Of a DNA stretch of 64,000 nt, positions 12,315-22,779 are shown piece after piece. The notes beneath the pieces were generated by a model, which worked only from the letters and a program-made list of their open reading frames with translations, searched no databases and had not been told where the DNA came from. A program made the position numbers and the translations under genes. The first letter of the stretch is position 1. Every line of letters begins with the position of its first letter. Origin of the DNA: Ciona intestinalis (Eukaryota; Chordata; Ascidiacea; Phlebobranchia; Cionidae); contig NC_020166.2 in assembly GCF_000224145.3 (NCBI RefSeq), positions 4,120,939 through 4,184,938 of the forward strand. The letters run 5' to 3'.

Positions 12315-12375
12315 GTCAATCCCTATTATGACGCAAATAACCGCGTCAATCCCTATTATGACGCAAATAACCGCC
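12315..12375 (+). repeat. 30-bp tandem duplication
   Basis: GTCAATCCCTATTATGACGC followed by AAATAACCGC occurs twice in a row here but once in the right-arm copy near 20612-20645. Confidence 0.85.
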
Positions 12376-12395
12376 CTGTGAATTACTATTATGTC

Positions 12396-12939
12396 TTAAA
12401 GGGCCTAAACACACCCCAAATGTACTTCGCTTTAATCGATAGAGTGTGTTTTTCTTATTCCAACGACACCTTACTTGTTTTAATCGGTTCTGTATAACCA
12501 AAGATATTCCAGCTCAAACACCGTGAAATTCCAAAAACTGATTTGAAAGTTGCGTGGCGAACAAAATTGAGAAGTGTACTACCCACGTGACAAACACGTC
12601 ACAAAATTGTTGAAGCGTGGCCGCTCTCATTCAGAAAGGCGAGAGGCAGTGTTTTCAGCGAAAAACGAGATAACCAAAAAAACGCAAAAAAGCACAAAAA
12701 AAACGCAGGTTTCGCTTTAATGAATGAATCAGTCACGTGACTAGTACGTTCCTACGTCACAATCACGAAGCTCGTAGTAAAAAAAGGATAGCGCTAGAGA
12801 TCACTGTTTGAGGACAAATATCTCCGCCTATACTGGACCAATTTTAATAAGCAAAGTATTTTTGGAATCAATAAAACGGTCGCTTTATGAATTTACCATA
12901 AAAAATAAAAGTGACGTGGGGTGTGTTTACGCCCTTTAA
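12396..12939 (+). mobile_element. TTAA-flanked MITE, copy A (complete)
   Basis: Element 12400-12935 begins AGGGCCTAAACACACCCC and ends GGGGTGTGTTTACGCCCT, imperfect inverted repeats. It is flanked by TTAA on both sides (12396-12399, 12936-12939). The inverted copy at 20581-20600 shows the undisturbed target with a single TTAA and otherwise identical flanks, proving the borders. TTAA duplication is the hallmark of piggyBac-type transposition (family knowledge); there is no transposase ORF. Confidence 0.9.
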
Positions 12940-14259
12940 ATAATTGCCAAGCAAAACAATCGCTATTATGATGCAACGAATCCCTACTACTTCGTAACAG
13001 TCTACCTGGCTAAGAAAAACATGGCAAATATAAGGCTAAACTGTGACGTAAACTTAAACGGCAAGGTTATTAGATTTCACTTTTGCGTTGATCGCGATAA
13101 TGTGTTTTACGCAATAATACAGATACATCAGCCAACCAAGGGAGCGCGGTTTAAAGCATGTCAATATGTCAGGTGGGGGGGCACTTAGATAGCTGTGGTG
13201 GATCACGGCAGAAATTAATTGAACACCACTGTGATAATTTAACAAAAACAGAGGAGGGGGGGGGCAAAAAATATCAGTTTAACGTTATATATATGAATTT
13301 TACATGGCAAAGAAACTAGCACAGTCTTTTAAATTCGGTAGGTTAACTACAAGTTGCAGAATACTGCTAATGTAAATATATTTCAATTTAGAGTCCCATC
13401 TTCCCCCACATTGTAGTTTTGTATGTTTTCATTGCCAAACTTTGAAAGGTTTGCATTTAATTTAGTAATTTATACCTCAAGGGTTATTCAACTATAAGAT
13501 ACTGATATAATAAAAAGATAATATATTGAAAATATATTCGAAATTTGGCCATTTGCACTTGGTGTTCATTTATAAGAAGGGGCTTGTGTCAAAAACCGAG
13601 TAGTAATCAATTTTTCTTGTGTCAAAAACCGAGTAGTAATCAAAACTGTACGAAATATTCAAGGTTGTTTTATGAAGCTATGAAACTAGTTTAATCGTTC
13701 GCACACGCAAACTAAAAAAATCATCGGCTCTACTATGATTTAGAGAGCATTAAAAATAGCACCTTACTATTTCGCATTTTTTTACCTGTTCAAAGTATAC
13801 TGTTTATATTTTACATATTTTTTCAATATTTAAAAAACAGTAATTAGCTTTGATGGGTGTTTTATAAGGTCGGGATAATACTGTTCAAACAATACCAATT
13901 GTTATGTCATTTGCACTTGGTGTTAATTTATAAGAAGGGGCTTGTGCCAAAAACCGAGTAGTAATCAATTTTCTGTTATTACAAGTTCATATACATTTGT
14001 AGGATACAATATTTATCCATTGAAGTTCGAACATTACCAGTTGTTATGCAATAATATAATGTATAGGTAACATGTTAAAAACTATAGCAGTAGGGCAAGA
14101 AAAAGAATGTTTAGACCTAATTTTCAAAGCGTACAGTATTATTTCGTGTTATTTACGTATATTCCTATATATAAATACACTTAATAATCAAAATTAACAA
14201 TGATTTTAAACTGTCCCATCTTATCCTGTGTGTTTTCAAATTTGTAAAATTTTACTTGT

Positions 14260-14460
14260 TGTGCGGATCGCTAAATAACTCCTCGTGTGCTTTATTATAT
14301 TTTATTAAATTGTTGTCAATTAATAAAGGAATGATAGTACTAATTTGTGGTATTACCCAAAAACCGTCATCTATTTTGATTTTGGAAATGTTTGGCAATA
14401 TCTGCTTAAGTGTATCATCTTTTCCCATTGTACTATACTTTATTAAATCCGTAATACGTC
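14260..14460 (-). mobile_element. End of the long MITE subfamily (reverse orientation)
   Basis: Reads AAACTGTCCCATCTTATCC at 14208 and then to CATCTTTTCCCATTGTACTA at its right end near 14450. It matches the reverse of 19440-19680. Inverted GGGAAGATGGG-type ends place it in the same superfamily as the short MITEs. Confidence 0.6.
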
Positions 14461-14643
14461 AACTATATAGTCAGTTGTTATAATGTCTCCAATAATTTCC
14501 AAAGTGCTATTTTAAGAAATAATCATCTTTTTGCTTTATACTTCACAGAGTGGCAAAGTTTTTTTTTTAACGTGTCCAAACATCGTTTCTGGTACGTTTT
14601 AAATAGAGCCTTTTAATAAATTAGGATAGGGTGATCAACTGGT

Positions 14644-14786
14644 CATTATATTTGTTCCGACCTACTGCGCATGCGCATGCGCAACAGTGCCCTGTAGAGT
14701 ATCGGTCGAATATATCATCAGTCGGATATATTCTACCAGGCGCTGATGCGCATGCGCAGTAGGTTTAGTCGGAACAAATATATTAC
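14644..14786 (+). mobile_element. Short inverted-repeat element with GCGCATGCGCA ends
   Basis: Left end TATATTTGTTCCGACCTACT then GCGCATGCGCATGCGCA; right end GATGCGCATGCGCAGTAGG then TTTAGTCGGAACAAATATAT. The arms are about 35-40 bp each with a loop of about 60 bp. The alternating purine-pyrimidine tracts could adopt Z-DNA or a cruciform. Confidence 0.7.
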
Positions 14787-14889
14787 GGAACCGTTAGTAA
14801 ATAATACCCTACCTTTTATAACATTGTTTTTAACAATTAACAGTGCTATTTAAAAGTGTATAATCGTAGAAACACCGAGTAATCCAACT

Positions 14890-15290
14890 GCCGCCATCTT
14901 TGTTTCCAAAATCGAGCAAAAGCGGAGACTTTCGCAATGAATTTAAACGAATTTGTTAGGTTTTTCTGCCATTTTTTTTGTAGGAAGGCGTAAAATGGCT
15001 TATATTTACCTTATTGCACATTTTTGCAAAAAATATATAAAATGACCCATATTGAATGATTAAAATGTCACAAATTCACCGCTTCTAAATCTCGTTTGTG
15101 ACTTTTTTCGATACAGAAAACAAGTTACGCATAAATTTTAGAATTTCTAACCTTTAAATTTAGTCAAAGTTTCCCTTTAAATTACCTAAAAACATTTTCT
15201 TACACCTGTACTGTGTTATTTTGGGCAAATTTGGCGTTTAATTTGTCTTTTACGTAACAATTGGTTGGACTCATGGCGCCCTCTATATGG
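14890..15290 (+). repeat. Dispersed repeat, copy 2 (shared with 6520-6870)
   Basis: Collinear with the copy upstream of DNAH2: ATCGAGCAAAAGCGGA, GACTTTCGCAATG, TGACTTTTTTCGATACAG, CTGTGTTATTTTGG and TCTTTTACGTAACAA. No coding potential seen. Confidence 0.5.
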
Positions 15291-15329
15291 TTAGACTACA
15301 TAGTATTTCTATGGCTCTGTTAGAGTGGT

Positions 15330-16250
15330 GAGAATACGATTACAGAATTCTGTAAATATTCTTAGTTTATTACCAGACAGGACGATAAAAGAGAGTGAAA
15401 ATAAATCACGTCTTACCCCATACTACTAGATTCTAAGCGTTTAAGGGTTTCTTTATATTGACAGCAAAGACCATAGAAATCACTCTATGCGCCTTTGGAC
15501 TTTGATTGACAGTGGCCACATCATATAAATAAAAAGAGTAGAACGCGCAACTACTGCCCAAAAGTTAAACCTTGATACACTAATTTTGTTGGGTCACGTA
15601 GTGAGCACCAAGACCGTCTTCATTTCACTTTGTCTCTTCTTTAAAAATGTTTTGCCTAAAATAGGTAAAGAAAGACTAAAATTTAGTAATTTAACCTCAA
15701 AATATTATTTTGACTCTAAAAATGACCTTGGGTGGTGTTAAAAGTAACACTATTAAACTTGTCAAATACCCTAATATGAAATCCAAGATTGTGTTTTCAG
15801 CTTCACTGGAAGTCATTTAATTCCAGGACTTAAGTTAACCCTTCGGACTCAAGTTACAAACCCCAAGGCCGTTACATTCCAGTCCTTATCTTAAGCAGTC
15901 TATGGCTGCAACAGATAAAAACTGAATCTAATTCAATTTCTCCAACTCCAACATAGTAATTCTAACTTCTCAACAACTCTTTGTCATTACTTCCTAAACT
16001 GTTTAATCTTGGTTCACCTTTCGCTTATTGCAGTCTAAAGCAATATAGTCTGTCAACCACTTGGGATTACTAAGCTATTATTGAGCACGGTAGTGGTAGA
16101 AAAAGAGCACGGTAGTTTCATTCATTCATTCATTCATTCATAGTGGTCATATAGACCCTTTTTCGTCGAACAGTTGTTCTTGGCTTTGTTGAACACGTTA
16201 TTGAACACGTTAGTGGTCATATAGATCCTTTTTCGTCGAACAGTTGTTCT
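15330..16250. other. Non-coding spacer in the inverted duplication
   Basis: No gene seen. It contains a (CATT)n microsatellite near 16120-16140 and an about 45-bp local direct repeat (GTGGTCATATAGA.CC.TTTTTCGTCGAA...) at 16142 and 16211. Confidence 0.5.
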
Positions 16251-16256
16251 TGGCTT

Positions 16257-17880
16257 TGTTGTTGTTGTTGTTGCTGATAGGGCGTTTTTTCCGCACTTAT
16301 CCTAATTCTTAATTCTAGCATTTTTCTTTAATCTCTTGATTGAAATCAAATCGTAATATATATTTATAATTTTTAGACTGAATTTTCAGATTTAAAACCG
16401 CACGATGAGCGATTAATTAACGATTACTTTCCTCATGCACTTTACATAGCGGAAACACTGTCTGGAGTTTGGCGGGGAACGACGGCACGTTGTATAGTGT
16501 TCTTTGGTTTTATATAAGATAAGAAATCCACACAACGATTCACGACTGAATCAAACTATTAGCATTTAAGTGGGGACGCATTAAATGCACTACTCTTAAA
16601 CCGTATTATCATTAATCGTAATTGAAACATTATTTTTAATTCAACATCATATGATTAATATTAACTTCTAACATTACCTAATTACTGCGTGATTACGGTT
16701 TGTCAAAGTTCATGGAAACGTTTTTAAGCGACGACAACGTTAACTAGTGTAAGTTTACAATAAACACATGGTACAGGAGTTGTACAAAGCACATTTACAC
16801 ATATTCTTTACCAATCACTCAATCCTCATACGTCATAAGTTTCATTAGTTATAATATAAATACATTCTGCCTACTGCTCCACAGTCACCAATGGCGACTA
16901 GAACCCGTTTTGTTGGTTACTTCAGATTTGTTTTTGATCGAGCCCAGTCGACCGTTGTAGTAAAAGGATTAACTAATATAGCAGGGTGGGGGTAGATGGG
17001 ACACCTTTTCATTTTGTTTTCTCTTTTCATTTGGTAGTAAACAAAGAACATTTAATGAATTATAAAACCGTATCTTCACGACTTCCACAGACCGTTGTTA
17101 ATTATTTAAAACACGATCAGGCTATTTGGATATTATGTGTTAAAGGTGTCCCATCTCCCCCGGCTCTACTATCTTATGCTAATTAGTTTAAAACGTGTTC
17201 ATTCATTAGATCTGTGATCTCTTGTTGTTGTTGTTGTTGCTGATAAGGCGTTTTTTTCCGCACTTATCCTAATTCTCAATTTTAGCATTTTTCTAATCTC
17301 TTTATTGAAATCAAACCGTAATATATATTTATAATTTTTAGACTAAATTTTCAGATTTAAAACCGCACAATTAGCGTGTGTGCACCGAAGCGTAGACGAG
17401 TGCCTTTTTCTTATCGTTATCTTCGGTATAAACACCGCGTCTCTCCTTTCTTTGCTGTTTTAGTTTACCGCTGGCGATAAATCATTATGCAGCCGCCACA
17501 ATATGAATAATATTAACTTCTAACATTACCTATATACTGCGTGATTACGGTTTATCCAAATTCACAAAAGCAAACGTCTTTAAGCGACGACAAGGTTAAC
17601 TAGTGTAAGTTTACATGTCAACACATGGTACAGGAGTTGTACAAAGCGTATTTACACATATTCTTTACCAAACTTTCATTCCTTATACGTCTTAAGTTTA
17701 ATGAGTTTTAATACACGACTAAATGCATTCTATCTACTGCTCCACAGTCACCAATGGCGACTGAAACCCGCTTTGTTGGTTACTTTTGATTTGTTTTTGA
17801 TCGATCTCAGTCGACCATTGTAGTGATAGTGGTAATTAATACTATGCTAATTAGTTTATACCGTGCTCATGCATTAGATC
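16257..17880 (+). repeat. Direct tandem duplication, two diverged units
   Basis: Unit 1 starts near 16257 and unit 2 near 17223, both with (TTG)n followed by CTGATARGGCGTTTTTTCCG. Shared blocks continue through AAATCAAAYCGTAATATATA, ACTAGTGTAAGTTTACA, GTACAGGAGTTGTACAAAGC, CCACAGTCACCAATGGCGAC and ATGCTAATTAGTTTA. Unit 1 alone holds the MITE at 16977-17172, so the duplication predates that insertion or unit 2 lost it. Confidence 0.8.
16977..17172 (+). mobile_element. TIR-MITE copy with paralogous empty site
   Basis: Left end TATAGCAGGGTGGGGGTAGA, right end CCCCCGGCTCTACTAT; forward core with GTAAACAAAGAACATTTAA and ACGATCAGGCTATTTGG. The flanks AACTAATA and TATGCTAATTAG are joined directly, without the element, in unit 2 at 17836-17852. 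Confidence 0.85.
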
Positions 17881-18075
17881 TGTGTGATCTCTTGTTTGTA
17901 AGTTATTACTCTCTGACAAATACCTGATCATACACAAATATGAATTAAAAACCCGAAGCTGTAAAATTCTATTTTATTTAGAGTTTCTTTGGCAGAGCTA
18001 ATTCTAGCAGTTAAGCAACACCAAATATTTAACATACTTTCAGTAAATACCCGTGCGCGGTTTGCTAGAAATATG

Positions 18076-18265
18076 TATAGTTGGGTGGGGGAAGATGGGA
18101 CACCTTTTTAATTTATTTTCTCGTTTAACTTAGTAGCAAACAGGGAGCATATAAAAAAACTATGTACACACAACTCCCATAGACCGTTGGTAATTGTTTA
18201 AAACACGGTCAGAATATTTGACCATTATGTGCGATAGGAGTCCCGTCCTTCCACAACCTACTATA
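18076..18265 (+). mobile_element. TIR-MITE copy
   Basis: Left end TATAGTTGGGTGGGGGAAGA and right end CCTTCCACAACCTACTATA; the forward core includes CTCCCATAGACCGTTGGTAA. Confidence 0.85.
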
Positions 18266-18509
18266 TTTGGAAAAGATTATTTTTTTCCTATAACTTTGAG
18301 TTAAGTCAAAAAATAATCTAGATAATCTTGAAACTGATTACAGCGCCCTTTATTCCATTATTGACTACAATAGTAAAACGGGATCGTCATGTGGTCTTGT
18401 GACCGTTAAAACTGGGGAATCAGTGGTCTTCTTTATCGATATTCGAGATGCGCGTTCTATTCATTTTTTTTTATTTCTGTAGACAATTAAAATAACAAAA
18501 AAATATCGT

Positions 18510-19323
18510 TTAAATATAATAAAACACACGAGGAGTTATTTAACTATCCGCACAACAAATGAAATTTTACAAATTCGAAAACACACAGGATAAGATGGGA
18601 CAGTTTGAAATCATTGTTAATTTTGATTATTAAGTGCATTTATAAATAGGAATATACGTAAATAACACGAAATAATACTGTACGCTTTGAAAATTAAGTT
18701 TAAACATTCTTTTCCTAGCCCTACTGCTATAGTTTTTAACATGTTACCTATACATTATATTATTGCATAACAACTGGTAATGTTCGAACTTCAATGGATA
18801 AATATTGTATCCTACAAATGTATATGAACTTGTAATAACAGAAAATTGATTACTACTCTGTTTTTGGCACAAGCCCCTTCTTATAAATTAACACCAAGTG
18901 CAAATGACATAACAATTGGTATTGTTTGAACAGTATTATCCCGACCTTATAAAACACCCATCAAAGCTAATTACTGTTTTTAAATATTGAAAAAATATGT
19001 AAAATATAAACAGTATACTTTGAACAGGTAAAAAAATGCGAAATAGTAAGGTGCTATTTTTAATGCTCTCTAAATCATAGTAGAGCCGATGATTTTTTTA
19101 GTTTGCGTGTGCGAACGATTAAACTAGTTTCATAGCTTCATAAAACAACCTTGAATATTTCGTACAGTTTTGATTACTACTCGGTTTTTGACACAAGAAA
19201 AATTGATTACTACTCGGTTTTTGACACAAGCCCCTTCTTATAAATGAACACCAAGTGCAAATGGCCAAATTTCGAATATATTTTCAATATATTATCTTTT
19301 TATTATATCAGTATCTTATAGTT
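18510..19323 (-). repeat. Inverted duplication, right arm part 1 (ends at gap)
   Basis: Reverse complement of about 13495-14330. It breaks at the gap inside a sequence (CAGTATCTTATAGTT) that reappears after the gap at about 20025, suggesting two overlapping contigs or alleles rather than a further duplication. Confidence 0.75.
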
Positions 19324-19373
19324 NNNNNNNNNNNNNNNNNNNNNNNNNNNNNNNNNNNNNNNNNNNNNNNNNN
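19324..19373. other. Assembly gap (50 N)
   Basis: Run of 50 N inside the right arm of the inverted duplication. Confidence 1.
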
Positions 19374-20857
19374 TATAGTTCTTAATACATTGTTTTAAAA
19401 GTTTTGCTTTTAACTCAATAATTTATACCTCAGGGGTGATTTGAACATATAGTACAATGGGGGAAGATGGGACACTTAAACACATATTGCCAAATATTAT
19501 CAAAATCAAAATAGATGACGTTTTTTGGGTAATACCACGAATTGGTACTATCATTCCTTTATTATTTGACACCAATTGGATAAAATATAATAAAACACAC
19601 GAGGAGTTATTTAACTATCCGCACAACAAATGAAATTTTACAAATTCGAAAACACACAGGATAAGATGGGACAGTTTGAAATCATTGTTAATTTTGATTA
19701 TTAAGTGCATTTATAAATAGAAATATACGTAAATAACACGAAATAATACTGTACGCTTTGAAAATTAAGTTTAAACATTCTTTTCCTAGCCCTACTGCTA
19801 TAGTTTTTAACATATTACCTATACATTATATTATTGCATAACAACTGGTAATGTTCGAACTTCAATGGATAAATATTGTATCCTACAAATGTATATGAAC
19901 TTGTAATAACAGAAAATTGATTACTACTCGGTTTTTGACACAAGCCCCTTCTTATAAATTAACACCAAGTGCAAATGACCAAATTTCGAATATATTTTTA
20001 ATATATTATCTTTTTATTATATCAGTATCTTTTAGTTGAATAACCCTTGAGGTATAAATTACTAAATTAAATGCAAACCTTTCAAAGTTTGGCAATGAAA
20101 ACATACAAAACTACAATGTGGGGGAAGATGGGACTCTAAATTGAAATATATTTACATTAGCAGTATTCTGCAACTTGTAGTTAACCTACCGAATTTAAAA
20201 GACTGTGCTAGTTTCTTTGCCATGTAAAATTCATATATATAACGTTAAACTGATATTTTTTGCCCCCCCCCTCCTCTGTTTTTGTTAAATTATCACAGTG
20301 GTGTTCAATTAATTTCTGCCGTGATCCACCACAGCTATCTAAGTGCCCCCCCACCTGACATATTGACATGCTTTAAACCGCGCTCCCTTGGTTGGCTGAT
20401 GTATCTGTATTATTGCGTAAAACACATTATCGCGATCAACGCAAAAGTGAAATCTAATAACCGTGCCGTTTAAGTTTACGTCACAGTTTAGCCTTATATT
20501 TGCCATGTTTTTCTTAGCCAGGTAGACTGTTACGAAGTAGTAGGGATTCGTTGCATCATAATAGCGATTGTTTTGCTTGGCAATTATTTAAGACATAATA
20601 GTAATTCACAGGGCGGTTATTTGCGTCATAATAGGGATTGACACCTCATCATTTAGCATGTGTAAGAGGTTTAAAAACAGACTTAAAGGATTGCTATTTT
20701 AATTTAACTTTTGCGTGCGTCGTATTTGAGCCTTTTGAACACCACTGTAATAAGACATATAACACTTTATTTTATAGTTTTTCGCGCCCCCCAGTTTAAG
20801 AACCACTGGCTTACAGTACTATTTCGTGTTTTTTGACTGAAGTCACTTCAGTATACT
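19374..20857 (-). repeat. Inverted duplication, right arm part 2
   Basis: The stretch 19560-19960 repeats 18510-18890 almost exactly, then 19960-20857 is the reverse of 13600-12101. It lacks both the roughly 320-bp middle block found in the left arm (13605-13925) and the TTAA element. A long-subfamily MITE end lies at 19452 (ATGGGGGAAGATGGGACACT). Confidence 0.8.
20296..20755 (-). mobile_element. CAGTGGTGTTCAA element, right-arm copy (no nested insertion)
   Basis: Ends CAGTGGTGTTCAATTAATTT and CCTTTTGAACACCACTG. It contains the intact TTAA target at 20588-20591 that is interrupted in the left arm. Confidence 0.65.
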
Positions 20858-21190
20858 ATGGTTTTGCTTAATTTTTTTAATTGTTCTCAATTAATAATAG
20901 CCTATAGGCTACTAACTTGTGGTATCACTCAAAAACCGTCATGTATGTTGACTCTGAAAACAGTGGGCAACATTTGCCCCCACTCAACTATAGGATATAC
21001 TTCCGAAACTGTTTATTTTCATTATTTTTCACTCGTGAGATGTCAACTCGGCGATCAAATTTCGTATTACGGTTTACGAGTTAGCGAGCATAAAATTGTT
21101 TATTTAATTTGTATCGACTATAACTATACGTGTTTAAACCGACAACTTGCCAAAGAACCAAAACGACCATAAAGTGGAATATCAAAACAA

Positions 21191-21196
21191 TTTATT
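21191..21196 (-). terminator. Poly(A) signal of the Id-like HLH gene A
   Basis: AATAAA on the minus strand about 195 bp past the TGA stop at 21389. Confidence 0.5.
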
Positions 21197-21388
21197 AACA
21201 TTAATATGGAAGAAATTCAGAGCAGAAAAGACAAGGTTGGAAAAGTTCAATGAAATTGCATTGTGTTGTTCGATCGCGATTTGTCTCAGGCAGAAGCGCA
21301 TGTTGGATTGCGAAAAGTAATAAATAATACGCCTTTCCAGCGTATGCGTTAGTTCTTTGGAACTTCATGGCAGATGCGCTGAAACGTG

Positions 21389-21937
21389 TCACGTGTTTGA
21401 AGAAAACTGCTGATTAAAGGAATCTTGCTGTTTTGTTGCATCGGCAGGTGAATCAGTTTGTTTGATTTTTTGCTGAATCATCACATGGAGTTCTCGAATA
21501 TAATCGACTGCACCGAGAACCACGTCAAGGTTTGGATCAGATGTTTGATTGCAATTCGAACTGGGTATAATTTCACGAAGCTTGGCAAACAGCGTACTGT
21601 AAAATATCATTCAGCAATGTTAATATTATGAAACAATGTCGGAATCGTTTGTGTTGTAACAAAATCTATGCAATGATAATTTTATTTGGTACAGTTAAAG
21701 TTTTGAAAAAGTAATCATATACAAACAATGAGTTACATACCTTAGCTCTTCAGATTCTGTTGTCGTTTTTATCAGTGGACTCACAGGTCTATCTCTAATA
21801 ACGTAATTTTGCTGTTTGTTTGTTAGCGGGCTTCGTGTCGTTCGTTCGACTCTGGATCGACATGATAACGGGCTTACAGATGCTGCAATATATCGACGAC
21901 CAAGCGCAATTTTTAAAACTTTTCCTGATTTCACCAT
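21389..21937 (-). CDS. Id/Emc-like HLH protein (gene A)
   Basis: Predicted dominant-negative regulator of bHLH transcription factors: an HLH dimerisation domain without a DNA-binding basic region. Exons 21937-21741 and 21596-21389 join in phase (AG + T gives Ser), giving 134 residues. The HLH occupies about residues 65-106: STLFAKLREIIPSSN for helix 1, a slightly long loop, then DVVLGAVDYIRELHVMIQQK for helix 2, close to the VIDYILDLQ motif of Id proteins. Residues just before helix 1 (TTTESEEL) are acidic and Thr-rich, not basic. The first 60 residues are rich in Arg and Ser. A second HLH gene with the same MVK start, similar exon split and related helices lies at 33903-34494 on the other strand. 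It could instead be a divergent group D/orphan HLH. Confidence 0.72.
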
Positions 21938-21994
21938 CTTTGTATTCTCCTTGTTCTGCAGTTGCTTTGAATGATGCCTTCGTTACAACCCGGT

Positions 21995-22029
21995 CCTTTT
22001 TATACACATCGGTCACGCTTCTACCCAAT
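21995..22029 (-). promoter_or_regulatory. TATA box and CCAAT box of HLH gene A
   Basis: On the minus strand TATAAAAAGG lies at 22004-21995, about 60 bp before the ATG at 21937, and ATTGG (an inverted CCAAT) lies at 22029-22025. The spacing fits a short 5' UTR starting near 21970. Confidence 0.6.
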
Positions 22030-22314
22030 CACGTCGCCATTTGTCTTCCGTATGTTGTATTCTTTCTTCCCTCTCCTTTTGTTTCTAATTACTAACGTCG
22101 TGAAGGTAAGCGGACGTCGCGTCGGCCGCCAGTTCCCAATCGTCTAACCGTTTCCCCTTCTGTGCGTCATCATCAAAGGGTTAATAACCGATCAGAAATT
22201 GCGCGAAAATGTAACACCTTGGCAGAAAAATGTACCCATATGTTATTAGCACTTTTCCGGTTAAATCAACAAATAGTATGATACGCAGCTTTAATAAATA
22301 TATATATATATATG

Positions 22315-22500
22315 TATAGTAAGGTGAGAAAGACAGGACGCTTTTAGCATATAATATCCAAATACCTTAATCCTGTTGTGAACAAATAACCATGGTTTAT
22401 GGGAGTCGTGAGGATACAGTTTTAAAATTCTTTAAATGTTCTTCGTTTAGTACACCAAATGAGACGAGCAAAAAAAGTATAAAAATATCTTCCATGTGTC
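22315..22500 (-). mobile_element. Degenerate TIR-MITE copy
   Basis: Left end TATAGTAAGGTGAGAAAGAC, then the reversed core (TTTAGCATATAATATCCAAA, TATGGGAGTCGTGAGGATAC). The right inverted end is no longer recognisable. A (TA)n run precedes it at 22296-22312. Confidence 0.65.
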
Positions 22501-22574
22501 ATTTAAAAAAAATATCTCAGTGTGTTAAGTTAGATAAGCAAATATTATTATAGAATTGCAAACTGATGCATATA

Positions 22575-22779
22575 TATAGTAGGGTTGGGAAAGATGGGAC
22601 ACCTTTTTAGATTTGTTTCTCGTCCTATCTAGTAGTAAACAAAGAACGTTGTAAGAATTACAAAACCGCATTCTCACGACTCCCATAGACCGTTGGTAAT
22701 TTTTTGAAACAGGTTATTTCGATCAAGACATTTGAATATGACCTTCAAAGGTGTCCCATCTTCCCCCACACTTCTATAC
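22575..22779 (+). mobile_element. TIR-MITE copy
   Basis: Left end TATAGTAGGGTTGGGAAAGA, right end GGTGTCCCATCTTCCCCCAC then ACTTCTATA; forward core CTCCCATAGACCGTTGGTAA. Confidence 0.85.

Larger units (their letters stand above)
12210..13231 (+). mobile_element. Non-autonomous element with CAGTGGTGTTCAA inverted ends, left-arm copy
   Basis: The left end CAGTGGTGTTCAA at 12210 and the right end TTGAACACCACTG at 13219-13231 are perfect inverted repeats. CAGTGG starts are typical of hAT-type elements, but an 8-bp target duplication is not preserved. The inside carries repeated TATTATGACGCAAATAACC motifs and a nested TTAA-flanked element at 12400-12935. The other-arm copy (20296-20755) lacks that insertion and is about 460 bp. 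Confidence 0.65.
12101..14460 (+). repeat. Large inverted duplication, left arm
   Basis: The arm matches, in reverse complement, 18510-19323 plus 19960-20857. Anchors: GTATACTGAAGTGACTTCAG at 12101 and its reverse at 20837; AAAAACCGAGTAGTAATCA at 13590, 13628 and 13950; TAACATGTTAAAAACTATAG at 14069. A 63-residue ORF shadow at 13054-13245 recurs with one residue changed at 20282-20473, so this part is about 99 percent identical. The outer parts of the arm (14200-14450) look more diverged. Confidence 0.85.

Noticed and set aside
13054-13245. 63-codon frame repeated at 20282-20473
   Set aside because: Duplicated only because it lies in the inverted repeat inside a non-autonomous element; no start context or homology.
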